Of a DNA stretch of 64,000 nucleotides, positions 22,316 to 33,540 are shown one piece after another (position 1 is the stretch's first letter; each line of letters begins with the position of its first letter). The translations under genes were made by a program, and so were the position numbers. The stretch lies in the NCBI GenBank assembly GCA_008638375.1, contig CM018032.1:7205501-7269500 (forward strand), in the 5' to 3' direction. Source of the stretch: Nyssa sinensis. Taxonomy: Eukaryota > Streptophyta > Magnoliopsida > Cornales > Nyssaceae. The notes under the pieces were generated by a model. That model searched no databases, had not been told where the DNA came from, and saw only the letters and a program-made list of their open reading frames with translations.

Positions 22316-22524
22316 TTTAACGGTCAACATTTATCAAAGTCATTTAGCAGTTAAACTAATAAAAAAAATCTCAACATGATGTATGGCTTCACCAGTCAAT
22401 CTCTACAAGACTTTATTTTATTTCACCTGATTAATTCATCCTTTCAGCGTTTGTTAAAGTGGTTCTTTTTTGGTAGAAAGAAAACAAAGCCTACGACGGC
22501 CTGACAGCCCTAACAAAACCTTTT

Positions 22525-23105
22525 TTGTAGTTTTCTAAAACTAAAACATTTCCAAAAAAACATTAAAAAAAAAAAAGTAAAAAATATCTTGTGTCAACAA
22601 CCAGAAATGACATCATTTTAATATTGTCGCCAGGTATACTATGATTTGGGATATAATATTGGCTTGTGACGAGTTCATATAAGAAAGTTATTATTGTTTA
22701 TTTATGTAAGGTAGTAAGGTTATATTCAAGTTGGAAAAGTATCAATTCTTTATGTAATTTGTGTGAATTAGTCTTATTCGAATGTTAAAAGTGTTTACTT
22801 TTTTTTTTTTTTTTTGTAATTTGTGTGCTTTCGATTCCATCTCATTAATTTCCGTATCAAAAGATAAAAAATAGTTTATAAAGAACAAAAAAAAAATGTA
22901 TAAACTATTTGATAATTACAATCATTTAATTACAATAATCTTAGTTTTCAACACATGTTATCTAACAAAAACAAATTATACTAACTTTGTTTAAAATTTT
23001 TTAAATTATATAAACTTTTACATATTTCAGACTGTTCTTTTTGATCTCCTACCAAACAATGATACCTACATGGCAGAGACTTCCATTTTCATCATGAATT
23101 GACAA
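22525..23105. repeat. Intergenic segment homologous to 55.75-56.58 kb
   Basis: Shares TAGTTTTCTRAAACTAAA, GACATCATTTTAA, AGTTCATATA, and later ACCAAACAATGATACCTA with GACAGAGACTTCCATTTT-like sequence, in the same order with the distant copy. No coding content. Confidence 0.55.
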
Positions 23106-23199
23106 TTAAATTTCCATATATACACACTCTCTTTTTTTTCTTTTATAAATCTCATGTTTGCGAGTCTTTTTTACCTTTTTTCATCTCTCATTGATTTTC

Positions 23200-23800
23200 A
23201 ATTAAATTTAAAATTTAATAAAAAAATATTGAGTTAGATTTTTTTTCATTTTTTTTGTTTTTCAAAATAAAATTATATAATTATTTTTTTTCTTTTCATA
23301 TTGGGTTGATACTTTTTTTTCCTCTTTTGTCGTTTTCAAAAAAGAAAAAATTATTCAATTAGATATTTGTTTCCTTTTCACACTTTTTTCTATTTTTTTG
23401 TTTTCAAAAATAAAATTATTCAATTAGATACTTTTTTCCTTTTCCTTATTACACAATTCCCCTCTCCCAAGTTAGGCTATTGCTTATATCTATCTATCTA
23501 CATTTATATTTATATCTATACTATATTACAATGTACTATGTGACACTTTTTTTTTTTATCCTTCTAAATCTTGTGTGACACACTTCTTGAGAGTCCTCTT
23601 CACTTTTTCTTATTTCTCTTTTATTCTTAATTAAATTTAAAATTATATATAAAAAAAAAAATATTAAGTTGGATACTTTTTTCTTTTTTTTTTCAAATCT
23701 ACTTTTTCTTCCTTATTTCTCATTTTTTTAATAACTGAAAAAAAAACCTAAATAAACCTTTATTTTCAAAAACAAAATTATTAATTAGATACATTTTTTC
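23200..23800. repeat. Degenerate T-rich tandem repeat
   Basis: Units of roughly 70-85 bp. Each has TTTTCAAAAAYAAAATTAT and TTAGATACTTTTTT, repeated about five times with gaps. No coding signal. Confidence 0.5.
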
Positions 23801-24301
23801 TTTTTTCTTAATATACTTCCTATTAGGAGTCTTATTTTTACTTTCTCACGTCCCATCCTCACTCCACATTCTCTAATTTTCATTATTCTTACATATCTAT
23901 ATGTCCAAATTAATTAGATTAGCTCAATTGATCATTGTGTCATTTTCATCAAAAGAATATTATAAATTTTTGTCTCACCTTTTTTTACTAAAGAGTATAA
24001 GTATTTATCTTTATCTGATCATAAATTCAATTGAGTTGTTTGTTCATATTTTAATTTTTTAATTCAATACAATGAAGTTGATTGAATTCTAAGAGCACTA
24101 AATATGAACAGTTGTTTATTTTTTTTTAAATAATTCATCTAAATGAAATAAATGTACAAATTAATTCTCCCACAAGTTCGAAAGGTGCTTTTGGCCAGAG
24201 CCGGCATTCTTGACTTGGATCAGTGCGTCTTGAGACTGCAAGTGGGGGAATGTTTAACCCTCGTGATTAATATTAACATTCATCGTGCTTTCCTAAAATA
24301 A
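23801..24301. other. Intergenic, nothing recognised
   Basis: AT-rich with one less AT-rich patch at 24180-24260. No feature could be named. Confidence 0.5.
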
Positions 24302-24519
24302 TCCTTTCAATTTCAACAACCCTGATGGGTCCATGTGTACGGACCCACCAATAAAATTTCTGCATTCACAATATGATTAATCTCGACAATAAAGAAATAA
24401 AGACTAATCATTCCAATTTTAACAACTCTGATGGGTCCATGTGTGCGGACCCACGAATAAAATTCCTTCATTCATACAGTGATTAGTCTCGACAATAAGA
24501 AATAAAGACTAATGCTACG
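24302..24519. repeat. Tandem 106-bp repeat, each unit with a TGGGTCC/GGACCCA hairpin
   Basis: Two adjacent copies offset by 106 bp. The inverted repeat TGGGTCC...GGACCCA has an 8-base loop and lies at 24326-24347 and 24432-24453. Copies end AATAAAGACTAAT. Confidence 0.8.
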
Positions 24520-24689
24520 ATGTCGATGACTTAACTTCTAAAAGTAATGTCTTAATTTAGCATTATTCATAAACTAATCTTCGAAAATGCATATCGATCC
24601 AATTGTATAAAAATTCATCATCACTTATCAAAACAGAGAAGAAAAAAAAAAAAAAAAACAATTTACCATGATTTTGTAACGAGGGAATT

Positions 24690-25130
24690 TAGAAAAAATT
24701 TCTTTCAAGGAGAAAAAATATTAAAAATACAAAAATAAATTATTAAAATAGATGTTTTTGTCATTTTGAAGAAAATTCTTGACTTAAAAAAATATCTGTG
24801 TATTATTAAGTAAAATATGAAATGTTAATGTAATTTCAAAAAAATTTAATGTAATTTATCCAAAGTATTTTTATTATTTTATATAAAAATAAATTTAAGA
24901 TTTTATCAATATTTATTTAAAAAATAAAAAAAAATTAGTTAAAATTTAAAAAATTGAAAAAAAAAAACATGAAAGAGAGAATTTTATCATTTTGAAGAAA
25001 AAAATTGACGGAGTGAAGGTATTTGTAGATTATTAGATAAAGTAGGAAAGAAATGTCAATATAATTTTAAAAATCTTAAGAAAATTTAATTTAATTATTA
25101 AAAATTTTTAAAAAAATTAATATAATTCAT
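24690..25130. repeat. AT-rich dispersed repeat related to WAK gene 1 intron 1
   Basis: Holds two partial copies of a module with ATTTTGAAGAAAA, GACGGAGTGAAGGTATTTGT-like and TAATTTCAAAAAAATTTAAT-like blocks. The same blocks occur at about 14150-14470. Ends not defined. Confidence 0.42.
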
Positions 25131-25952
25131 TCTTATTATTATTAAGATAGGAGCCGGAAAGGTACTTAGTGTGATAAATGTGACAAGCACGACGATCATA
25201 AATTATCTTTTCTTATTATTTAATAATTGACGGGAGAATGAACGAACTTGCTAAGAAGTTCTCACCTGAGAACAATGGATACAAAGAAAAAGGTAACAAA
25301 CAACCCAATAAGAAAAGTAATTTTTTAAAAATATTATTAATATAAAAATTGAAAGTTATTTTTAATAAAGACTTGGAATCTTATATATAGATATAAAAAA
25401 AACCTAATCCTACTAAAATAAAGTAATATTTGGAATAGAAAATAATAAACAAAAATATATAATAAATTTAAATTTAAATTTAACATATTTTAACAAATAA
25501 GTGATAATTGAATATTCATATTTTTGTGTTTATTCAATGTCACCCACTCACATAAAATTAAATTCATTAATAAGATTCACGAATAAATCTCATCCATACG
25601 AGTGCCAGCACCACATGAACACAAACTGGTGCACGATGAATCGTTGTTGGGATATGAATGATTGAGTTTGGAAAAATAAAATAAAAATAAAACAAAAACA
25701 ATCTCAATAAAATGTTGTGTAGACATGACATATTACAACTCTTTGTTCGAGAATCGATGATTGTTTAAGTCAATAATTTTAGTTTATCATAAATTTACAT
25801 ATTAATAAAATTTATTTTATTTCATTATAATTTCACATTTTAATAAAAATTATTTTATTATATCTCGTAAATTTTACATATTAAACACATAATAATTTAA
25901 TTGGCCGAAACCTTTAATCCAGACCTTACAATAAATTCTCTCGGTTGTCCCT
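25131..25952. other. Intergenic, upstream of WAK gene 2
   Basis: AT-rich, no recognised element or coding frame. Confidence 0.5.
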
Positions 25953-26066
25953 CTGCATTGACTTGGTCTTCCTTTGGATAGTATGACTACGAGTGCCTAC
26001 AAAAGGACTCACTGCATTGACTTGGTCTTCCTTTGAATAGTAGGACTACGAGTGCCTACAAAAGAA
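25953..26066 (+). promoter_or_regulatory. Tandem 59-bp duplication with W-box in the WAK gene 2 promoter
   Basis: Two near-identical copies (25953-26011, 26012-26066) begin CTGCATTGACTTGG and end GTGCCTACAAAAG. Each has one W-box core TTGACT (25958-25963, 26017-26022), about 175 and 115 bp before the start ATG. A regulatory role is inferred from motif and place. Confidence 0.6.
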
Positions 26067-26134
26067 CCAAAAGGCCGAGGAAGCTATGCACACCAAAATT
26101 CACCACGTAAAAGAAACGAAGTCATCTTATCACC

Positions 26135-29100
26135 ATGGTCTTGCTTGTGATGCTAGTGCAACTCCCTGTGGTAGTGGTGTTATTATCCTCAGCACCAACT
26201 GCTGCACCAGCACCAGCACCAGCAACACCACCACCTATAGCCAAGCCGGGCTGCAGTGATAGTTGTGGGGATGTAAAGATCCCATACCCATTCGGCATGA
26301 CCAAAGACTGTTATCTAAACGATGACTTTCTCATCACTTGTGACCACTCCTTCTATCCTCCCAAAGCGTTTCTAAGGGAGAGCACAATAAACGTTACCAA
26401 AATGTCGGTCCATGGTCAGTTGAATATCTTGCAGTTCATAGCCCGTGATTGTTATGATGGGAAAGGTGGACGGGTGTTACGCAACCGGCCCTGGGTCAGG
26501 CTGTCCGTATTCACCACCTCTAACACTCAAAATATGTTCACAGCTATTGGTTGTGACACAAATGCCATTGTTCGTGCTTACCAAGGTAAGCAGAATTATA
26601 CAACTGGGTGCATCTCCATTTGTGACAGCATTGATCGTGTCCAAGATGGGTCTTGTTCTGGTATTGGCTGTTGCCAGACGTCTATCCCAAAAGGGTCGTC
26701 GGGCAGTGATCTGGAATTAAGTAGCTATTACAACTACTCATATACAGACATGCAGAACTTCAGTCGCTGCAGCTATGCCTTTGTTGTCGAGAAAGGTGAG
26801 TTCAACTTCTCCAGGAAGTATCTTCGCGATTTAGAGAATACAGAAAAGCTTCCAGTGGTTCTTGACTGGACTATTGGAAATGAGACGTGTAAAGTGGCCA
26901 AGAAGAACTCAACAAGTTATGCATGTAAAGATGATAAGAGTTACTGCTATGAACCCGAGAATGTTAATGATGGTTATCGCTGCAATTGCCAGGAAGGTTA
27001 CGAAGGTAACCCATACCTCTCCAATGGTTGCCAAGGTATATATATTCATTAGTTATATTCATCCTTGTTTCATTAATTTCTTTTGATTGCATCGCCTGTG
27101 AGTGTTCTCGTGATGGTTCCCTACTTCTTTAATCATTTTGCAGACATCAACGAATGTGCGAACGCAACTCTGAACAACTGCGAAAAAATTTGTGTTAATA
27201 CTGAAGGAAATTATTTTTGTACTTGTCCCAAGGGTTACCATGGGGACGGAAGAAAAGATGGAGAAGGTTGCATTGCAGATCAACTACGTGTGATTAAGTT
27301 AGCTGTCGGTAAGTATACTTGCTGGATTGTTCCTCTCCACGTAGGGAAGATTGCATGCTCAATCCGTCACTGGAAATTAAGATAGTACTATTGGTATCTT
27401 AATTCTATTATAATACCTCTTACAAATTAAGGACAGTCCTTGTATATGTGTTTGGTTTTCTTGCTGAGTCTTGGTCTGTATATATGTTCTGGTTTGTTGG
27501 ATTGGTGCTTGCAAGTTGAATTATGGCCTCTCTGAATCGGAAATGGGCTCTCGCAGCTTCTGTGTACTTCATCTGGCAAGAGAGGTATCACAGGATTTTT
27601 AGAGGTAAACAAAGGCACCCTAAATTCATTCTTAGAGACATTGCCCTGATTGTTCGCACCAAAATTCTCCTCCATAAGAAGAACCTCCTTTCTAGCACTG
27701 ATATAACCATTTGCTGGAAGTGGAACACTCTGTAAATTTTCTTTGTTTTGCTTGTTGTAGCTTTTTTGATTCCTTGTGGCTCCCTGTTTGTTTCGGCTAA
27801 CCCTGGGAGTCTGTCCTAGGCTGCCGTTTTCTTTGTTTTTTATATACACAAATTACCAAAAAAAAAGAAAGTTGAATTATGGCCTTCCCCTCCTGCTGCT
27901 GAGCAGTTGCTGTTTTGGGGCTGTTGTGTATTTGGTCTCTGGCCTGTTTAGTTGATGTTTGGTAATTGTGTTAGTTTCAGGGGCTTTACTTTGTTGGATG
28001 TCCTTCATTCCCTTTCTGTTGTTCTTGTTTTCTTCTTGTGCTTGGTTTTCTCCCTGTGAGTTGCCTGCTTTGAGGTTGTTGCTTGAGGGGTGTTTCCCTT
28101 TTTTCTGTTCTTGATTGTTTGTTATGATAAAATTATAACTTACCTAAACAAAACTCAAATTCCTCTCGGTTCGAGTTGGTTTGAGAAATATGGAGTGGAA
28201 AAAAGGAAGAAGAAAATTTGAAATCTCCACCTTTAATTTTCCTTGTAAACAAAACAGAGGGGATGCCAACGAAAAGGGTAAAATAGCTATATATTATTTT
28301 TGTTCTCATTTTGTTTTTGTGTGTAATTTTAAGGATATTGATTGTTATTAAATGCAGACAAATTTTAGTTCCCAGGAAGAGAGGAACAAAGTCTTTTAAT
28401 AACCCTAGCAGGCTTCACCGAGCAAAGTGGCACCATGAGGTGGAAATGTTATATTGATTGAATATTAACAATATTGTCATGTTATTTGATAAGATCAATA
28501 TTACTCAGTAATAAAAGTTTTCTGGTTAGACAAAACTTTAAGTTTTGTGGTTAAGACAAAAGATATAGTTTCTAACTCTTTTATTAAGGATACTGCTAAG
28601 TGGTTCATGCATTTTTGTTTAAAAAAGTGTCCGAATAATGTGATTGATGTGAGAACTGTTAATTGATGAGATGATATTTTAAAAAATAGTTGATACAATA
28701 TCAATTAATGACTATCTTTTATTCGAACAAAGATGTGAACAAACATAGATGGATCATAAAACACCACTCTTTTTATTTAAGCCAAAAGTGAAATGTTGTA
28801 TTTCATTTGAGCCAATAAGTTAATAAGAAATTATATATATATATATATAATATGTTTTCTTGAAACTTAATGGACATAACACTTGTTTAAGTAATTTGTT
28901 CTGATTTGTAACCTATCATCACAATAACATAAATTGAAACACATAGAGGCACACGTGTAGGTTTTTTTTTTTTTTTTTGAGTACAAATATAGGGAGGGAA
29001 ATTTACACAAGTATGTATGCGTAAATGTATTGAACTTCGAATTTATGTTGCATTTGTGAAAAAAGAGAACTTTACCATCTCTAATAAGACATTGGTTCCA

Positions 29101-30576
29101 TATATATGTGTAGTTATATATGTAACATTTTTGTTTTTTAATATATATACATACACATATCTATATAGACATACATATGCATTTATAATTATCTAACTAT
29201 AGATGCATTTACATACATTTCCTTGGCGACATCTACATGTGTTTTATGTATTGACACAAATTAACCTACATGGGCCTTCCCCGCAGTGATATAATGTGGT
29301 CATCTGCTATTTTATCTATCTTAGTTATTAATAAAATATAATTCATTTTGCTGATAAAAAAAATTGTAGAAGATACTTCTTATTTTTAAAATGTTTGAAT
29401 GACTACAAAATCTTTAGAGTTCATTTTACTCACCAAGACGAAACAACATACTTATTTTTCTTTCAATCTGTCATAGTTCTGCTTGTGGGCAGCTCATGGT
29501 TGTACATTGTATTCAGGAAAAGAAGGCTCATCAAAGAGAAAGAAAATTTCTTTCGGGAAAATGGCGGCTTAATGGTAGAACAACAACTCTCTGAAGGATC
29601 CATTGATACACTCAAACTTTTTACTGCCGAAGAGCTTTCGAAGGCTACTAATAAGTATGATGCAAAGCAAATAATTGCCCGAGGAGGCTATGGCACGGTT
29701 TATAAAGGGGTATTAGAGGACAATAGAATAGTTGCTATCAAGAGGTCCAAAATGAAGGAGAAAAGCTATATTAAGCAATTCATTAATGAGGCGGTGATTC
29801 TCTCGAAAATCAACCATAGGAATGTGGTCAAGTTTGTAGGCTGTTGTTTGGAGACCGAAGTTCCTTTACTAGTCTATGACTTCATCAATAATGGCACCCT
29901 CTTTAGGCATATACACAATATTAACAAGGCACTCACCATTTCTTGGGACATCCGTTTAAAAATAGCAATAGAAACTGCTGAAGTGCTATCATATTTGCAC
30001 TCTTTTGCTGACCCCCCTATCATCCACGGAGATGTTAAGTCCATGAACATACTCTTAGATGATGAGTACACTGCAAAAGTATCTGATTTTGGAGCATCAA
30101 AGTTGGTTCCGCAAGATCAAACTCAGTTATCTTCAATTATGCAAGGAACTCTTGGATACTTGGACCCTGAATACTTGTGCAAAACTCAAGTGACTGAAAA
30201 GAGTGATGTTTACAGCTTTGGCGTAGTACTTGCAGAACTACTAACCGGAGAAAATGCATTCTCTTTTCAGAGGTCAGAGCAAAATCTAGCAACATATTTC
30301 CTTTCTTTACTTGATGCTAATGGCTTGTCTCATGTTCTTGAGAAACATTTAGTGAATGAAGGAAATTCCGAACAGCTCAAGGAAGTTGCAATGCTTGCAA
30401 GGAGGTGCCTAAATGTGAAAGGGGCAGAAAGGCCTACTATGAAAGAGGTATTAATGGAACTAGAGGGATTGAGAAAGGTAGAAAAGCATCCATGGATTAA
30501 CATTGAAACGATTTTAGAAGAGGAGTCTTTGCTTGGAAAGAAATCTGATGTTGGTAGTAGTTCTACAAAAGCCTAG
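26135..30576 (+). CDS. Wall-associated receptor kinase-like protein (WAK gene 2), non-RD kinase
   Basis: Exons 26135-27035, 27144-27308 and 29477-30576, phase-1 GT/AG introns at the same places as in gene 1, giving 721 residues. A hydrophobic signal region is followed by an Ala/Pro-rich spacer. Then comes [17 protein letters not shown] (galacturonan-binding type), [13 protein letters not shown], an EGF-like part and, in exon 2, a six-Cys EGF (DINEC, about 301-342). The membrane segment is [16 protein letters not shown] (about 352-368), short. Kinase: ARGGYG at 423-428 (Ala for the first Gly), Lys 444, HGD at 539-541 instead of HRD, DFG 559-561. It is thus a non-RD kinase that may still be active, since the catalytic Asp, Lys and DFG remain. 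The start of exon 3 rests on TCTGTCATAG and is less sure than the rest. Likely role: cell-wall sensing. Confidence 0.88.
27390..28150 (+). mobile_element. Probable older LINE 3' region in intron 2 of WAK gene 2
   Basis: G/T-rich sequence (GGTTTTCTTGCTGAG, TTGGTCTCTGGCCTG, CTTGTGCTTGG) ends ATAAAATTATAACTTACC, in the style of plant LINE 3' untranslated regions. It is interrupted by the younger LINE insert at 27530-27868. No coding part or terminal duplication was found for the outer piece. Confidence 0.4.
27530..27868 (+). mobile_element. 5'-truncated LINE insertion in intron 2, with 17-bp target duplication
   Basis: The open reading [19 protein letters not shown], then [14 protein letters not shown] (about 27543-27640), is the C-terminal end of a plant LINE ORF2. 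The insert ends in a poly(A)-rich tail near 27858-27868. It is flanked by AAGTTGAATTATGGCCT at 27513-27529 and 27869-27885, a perfect 17-bp duplication. It lies in sense orientation in the intron. Confidence 0.88.
29270..29364 (+). mobile_element. LINE 3' tail in intron 2, near exon 3
   Basis: TTATTAATAAAATATAATTC then TTTTGCTGATAAAAAAAA. The terminal TTTTGCTGAT matches the LINE end at 1071-1081. It lies only about 110 bp upstream of the exon 3 acceptor. Left limit approximate. Confidence 0.5.
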
Positions 30577-30848
30577 TTACGATATATGGAGGGGGTCGAG
30601 TGAAATATTGCCAGTCAATTTGGGGAGATGGTTGTTTTGCGCGCAGTGATACAACATTACAAAAGATGAATGTGATTGTGTTTCGAGTAACTGGATGGTC
30701 TAATAATGTCCTAATTTTCTAGACCTGTTGGATTATTGACTTGCCAAAGACGTAGCTTTATAGATTTCTACTAGTGACTACAATAGTATTTTTATGTCTG
30801 TTCTTTAGTTATCGAATTGTTAGGCATACAGATACTTTGTGTGGTAAA
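30577..30848 (+). other. 3' flank of WAK gene 2
   Basis: Presumed 3' untranslated region and downstream DNA. No poly(A) signal could be fixed. Confidence 0.4.
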
Positions 30849-31031
30849 GTTTCATATATGTATAAAAATGTGTGTCTATCTAAGTGTGTAGCTAGTGAGG
30901 ATATGTTTGGTTTGAAGTGTGAAATGAAATAAAAGTGATTTGTGTTGCAATGTTTCATACATGTATATAAAATGTGTGTAGCTAGTGATGATGTTTGGTT
31001 TCAAGTGTGAAATGAAATAAAAGTGAAATCT
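30849..31031. repeat. Imperfect tandem duplication downstream of WAK gene 2
   Basis: Two copies starting GTTTCATAYATGTATA (30849 and 30952) and sharing GTGTGTAGCTAGTGA and AAGTGTGAAATGAAATAAAA. Units are about 103 and 80 bp. Confidence 0.75.
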
Positions 31032-31114
31032 TATCATAGAACCTTTGATGTTGGTGTTTGAGAATATTTTGCCATATAACTTTGTGACATTTTGATGTTG
31101 CTGAAAATAGAATT

Positions 31115-31434
31115 ATTATATAATTCTTTAGTTTCTAAATTTTTATCTCAAATTGCTTCTTTTAGATAAAATATGTATTATCTTTATTATTTTCAAGTCA
31201 AAGTTGAATTTTTTTTATTCTGTTAAGCAGAGGAGAAGTTGGTTCCTAGTCAAACTAATAATTTCCTAGATTAATACATATGGTGTAATAAACTTCTATT
31301 ATGTGATTTTATCAATAATATTTGGTTTAAAAATTTAAAGATTTGTTCTTTTGTTTGGGGTGAGTAATTCTCGTGGTTGATTCAATTCAAGAAATTTAAC
31401 ATACTCAATTCCGATCACATTTTATATAACGCCA
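31115..31434 (+). repeat. Gypsy-type LTR remnant followed by a primer site
   Basis: The end ...AACGCCA at 31434 is followed by GT and then TGGTATCAGAG. The body has GGTGTAATAAACTTC, ATCAATAATATTTGG and GAAATTTAACATAC, shared with 17.3-17.7 kb and in part with 60.0-60.4 kb. No downstream gag was recognised. Confidence 0.5.
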
Positions 31435-31436
31435 GT

Positions 31437-31447
31437 TGGTATCAGAG
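31437..31447 (+). other. tRNA-Met-like primer binding site
   Basis: TGGTATCAGAG directly after the LTR-like end. The following base changes depart from the usual GC. Confidence 0.55.
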
Positions 31448-33497
31448 TAAGGATTCGTATAATTGGATGATAATTGGTGAATACGGAATTACGATGACAT
31501 TCATAAAAGACAATTTATTACTCGTTTGCAGTCTCGAATATAAGAGAATCATGAAAACAATAGATATTGCATTGAAGATGGAGCTCACAATTAGCCTATT
31601 CGTGGACACATTTCAATTCAAAAAGTTTTGTGCAAGTATGAAAGACTTTCGAATTTTGATGATAATTTTTTTATTATGATGGTTTTCTTGATTGAATTAT
31701 GGTTTAAATAATTGTCTTGAATATATATGAAATTATTAGAGGACATGAAATATTTTGAGCATATAAGTTTATAGAATCAGCGAAAAAGTGATGGTTTGAT
31801 TTATAGAGACAAACAATTACAAAGTAAGAGAGATGCATTCACTCATACCCAAGGATCATGAGGGTAATGATTGATAGATTTTTACCAAGAAATTATCTAG
31901 TGATTTTACTAGATCAATTCAAACTAACCTGAAATTAAGTTAAAGTACAAGAATATATTTTTCACAACAAAGAAAAAAACTCTGACCCCTATTTCTTGCA
32001 CCAAGGGAAAAGTGCAAGAAAAATCTAGAGTTGGTAAGGCAAATTCAACTGATAAGATTTTAAATATTGAACCATAGAAAGCAGTCCACATTGTTGTATA
32101 AGAATCTCTTGTCATACAAAATAGAGATCACGTTATTTTATTCCTTGAAAATGACCATAAGGAGTTGAAAGAAAATAAAATTAAATATATTTCTATTGAT
32201 GTTACCAACACAATTAATGGATAAAGTCCTATTGCGAAGGAAGAAGAATTAAGCATGATCTAGTGTTATCAATAGATTCCACAAACTTTTTTAGATTTGG
32301 ACTAAGGTTTTTAGAGTCTCAATACAAGGCCAATCACAATTTAAGTTGGATTTGAATTCTTTTACCTCTCCTTCCTTCTTCTTTCTTGGCTTTTCTGCTT
32401 CGGCTCCCTCTGCTCCTCTTTCTATCTAGCGCACTGCTTTATTGCGCGCATTTGGTGCGCTATTGAAGAAGATTCCTATAAGTGGTCAAACCATCTCCCC
32501 AAGCCTTCTCTCCGACTTCTATTAGTGGGGAATGACGATCGCACCCACGAAAAGCTATCTATTAATGCGTTCCCACCTGCATGCCTAACCGCTACGGCCC
32601 CTCCTAATACAGTCCTTCTAGATGTATCTTTCTCATTTCCCGCTGACCTGGCTGGCCACGTGACATCCTAAAGTAAAAAAAAATGAAACTCAGGTCCTAA
32701 ACAATTCAGATTGAACTCGGGCTAGACTCGGATTAGCCCACTCAAATTGCACCCCTAAATGGGCCTGTAGGTGCTAAATGGGATGAAAGGATGGAGCCAG
32801 CATTCATTCTTTATACCCTTCCATTAGTCTGCATTGGAGGCACGGTAACTAGATAATAGGCCTTTCTTTTCTTCTTCCTCATTTCCTATTTTCTTTCTAA
32901 TTTGTGCCCATTGTCAGAATAATTTGAACAATTTTACAGGATGAACTTCCTATGTGAATTTCTTTTTGTTATTAATACGATCTTGTTCTTATTGCTCATG
33001 GAATAAAGGAACAAAAGCTACATTTAGGACAGGAATTGGAACACATCTAATCGAAGAAGTGATTTCCTCTCCTATAATCATTTTTACATAGTCTAGGAGT
33101 GGGCAACATCTCTTTCTTCATTTTTTTTCTTCACTTAGTCATATATTAACTCTCTATATCATTGTCGTAAAATCCACATACCCAATGCAATAATTTATTA
33201 AAGCTTTTTTTTGGATTTAAATTTGAGTCCAAAACTCACCAAATTAATTTTTTATTGGTTGCCTTTTTCCTTTTCTCAAAGAACCTGAGCATTTTAATCC
33301 CAATTGAGCCCTTTCTTTTTCTTTTTTCTTTTTTGGTTCTAAAAACTTTCACCCTTTCTGTCTGAATTCCTTTCTTATTACGGTTTCCATCCTGTAGTTA
33401 AAATCCTTTTAAAAAACAAACATGTATTTTTTTTTTTGTTGGTAATTCAGCAAATTAACATGTACGTACTGATTAACACTTGGTATACGATGCCTCT

Positions 33498-33500
<3 letters not shown>
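31448..33500. other. Intergenic; includes a GC-rich island at 32340-32660
   Basis: Mostly AT-rich without recognised genes. About 32340-32660 is distinctly GC- and pyrimidine-rich, contains CACGTG (about 32658-32663), and breaks up in every frame. It is followed at 32700-32770 by a GGGCTAG...TTAGCCC patch ending CAAATTGCACCCCTAA, which resembles one terminus of a hAT-like repeat. Nothing could be named. Confidence 0.4.

Positions 33501-33535
<35 letters not shown>
33501..33535. repeat. (AT)n microsatellite
   Basis: Uninterrupted AT dinucleotides. Confidence 0.9.
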
Positions 33536-33539
<4 letters not shown>

Positions 33540-33540
33540 C

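Noticed and set aside
24302..24519. CRISPR-like array
   Set aside because: Only two long units, in a plant nuclear context; simple tandem duplication.
32700..32770. Second hAT element
   Set aside because: One possible terminus only; no opposite end or target duplication found.
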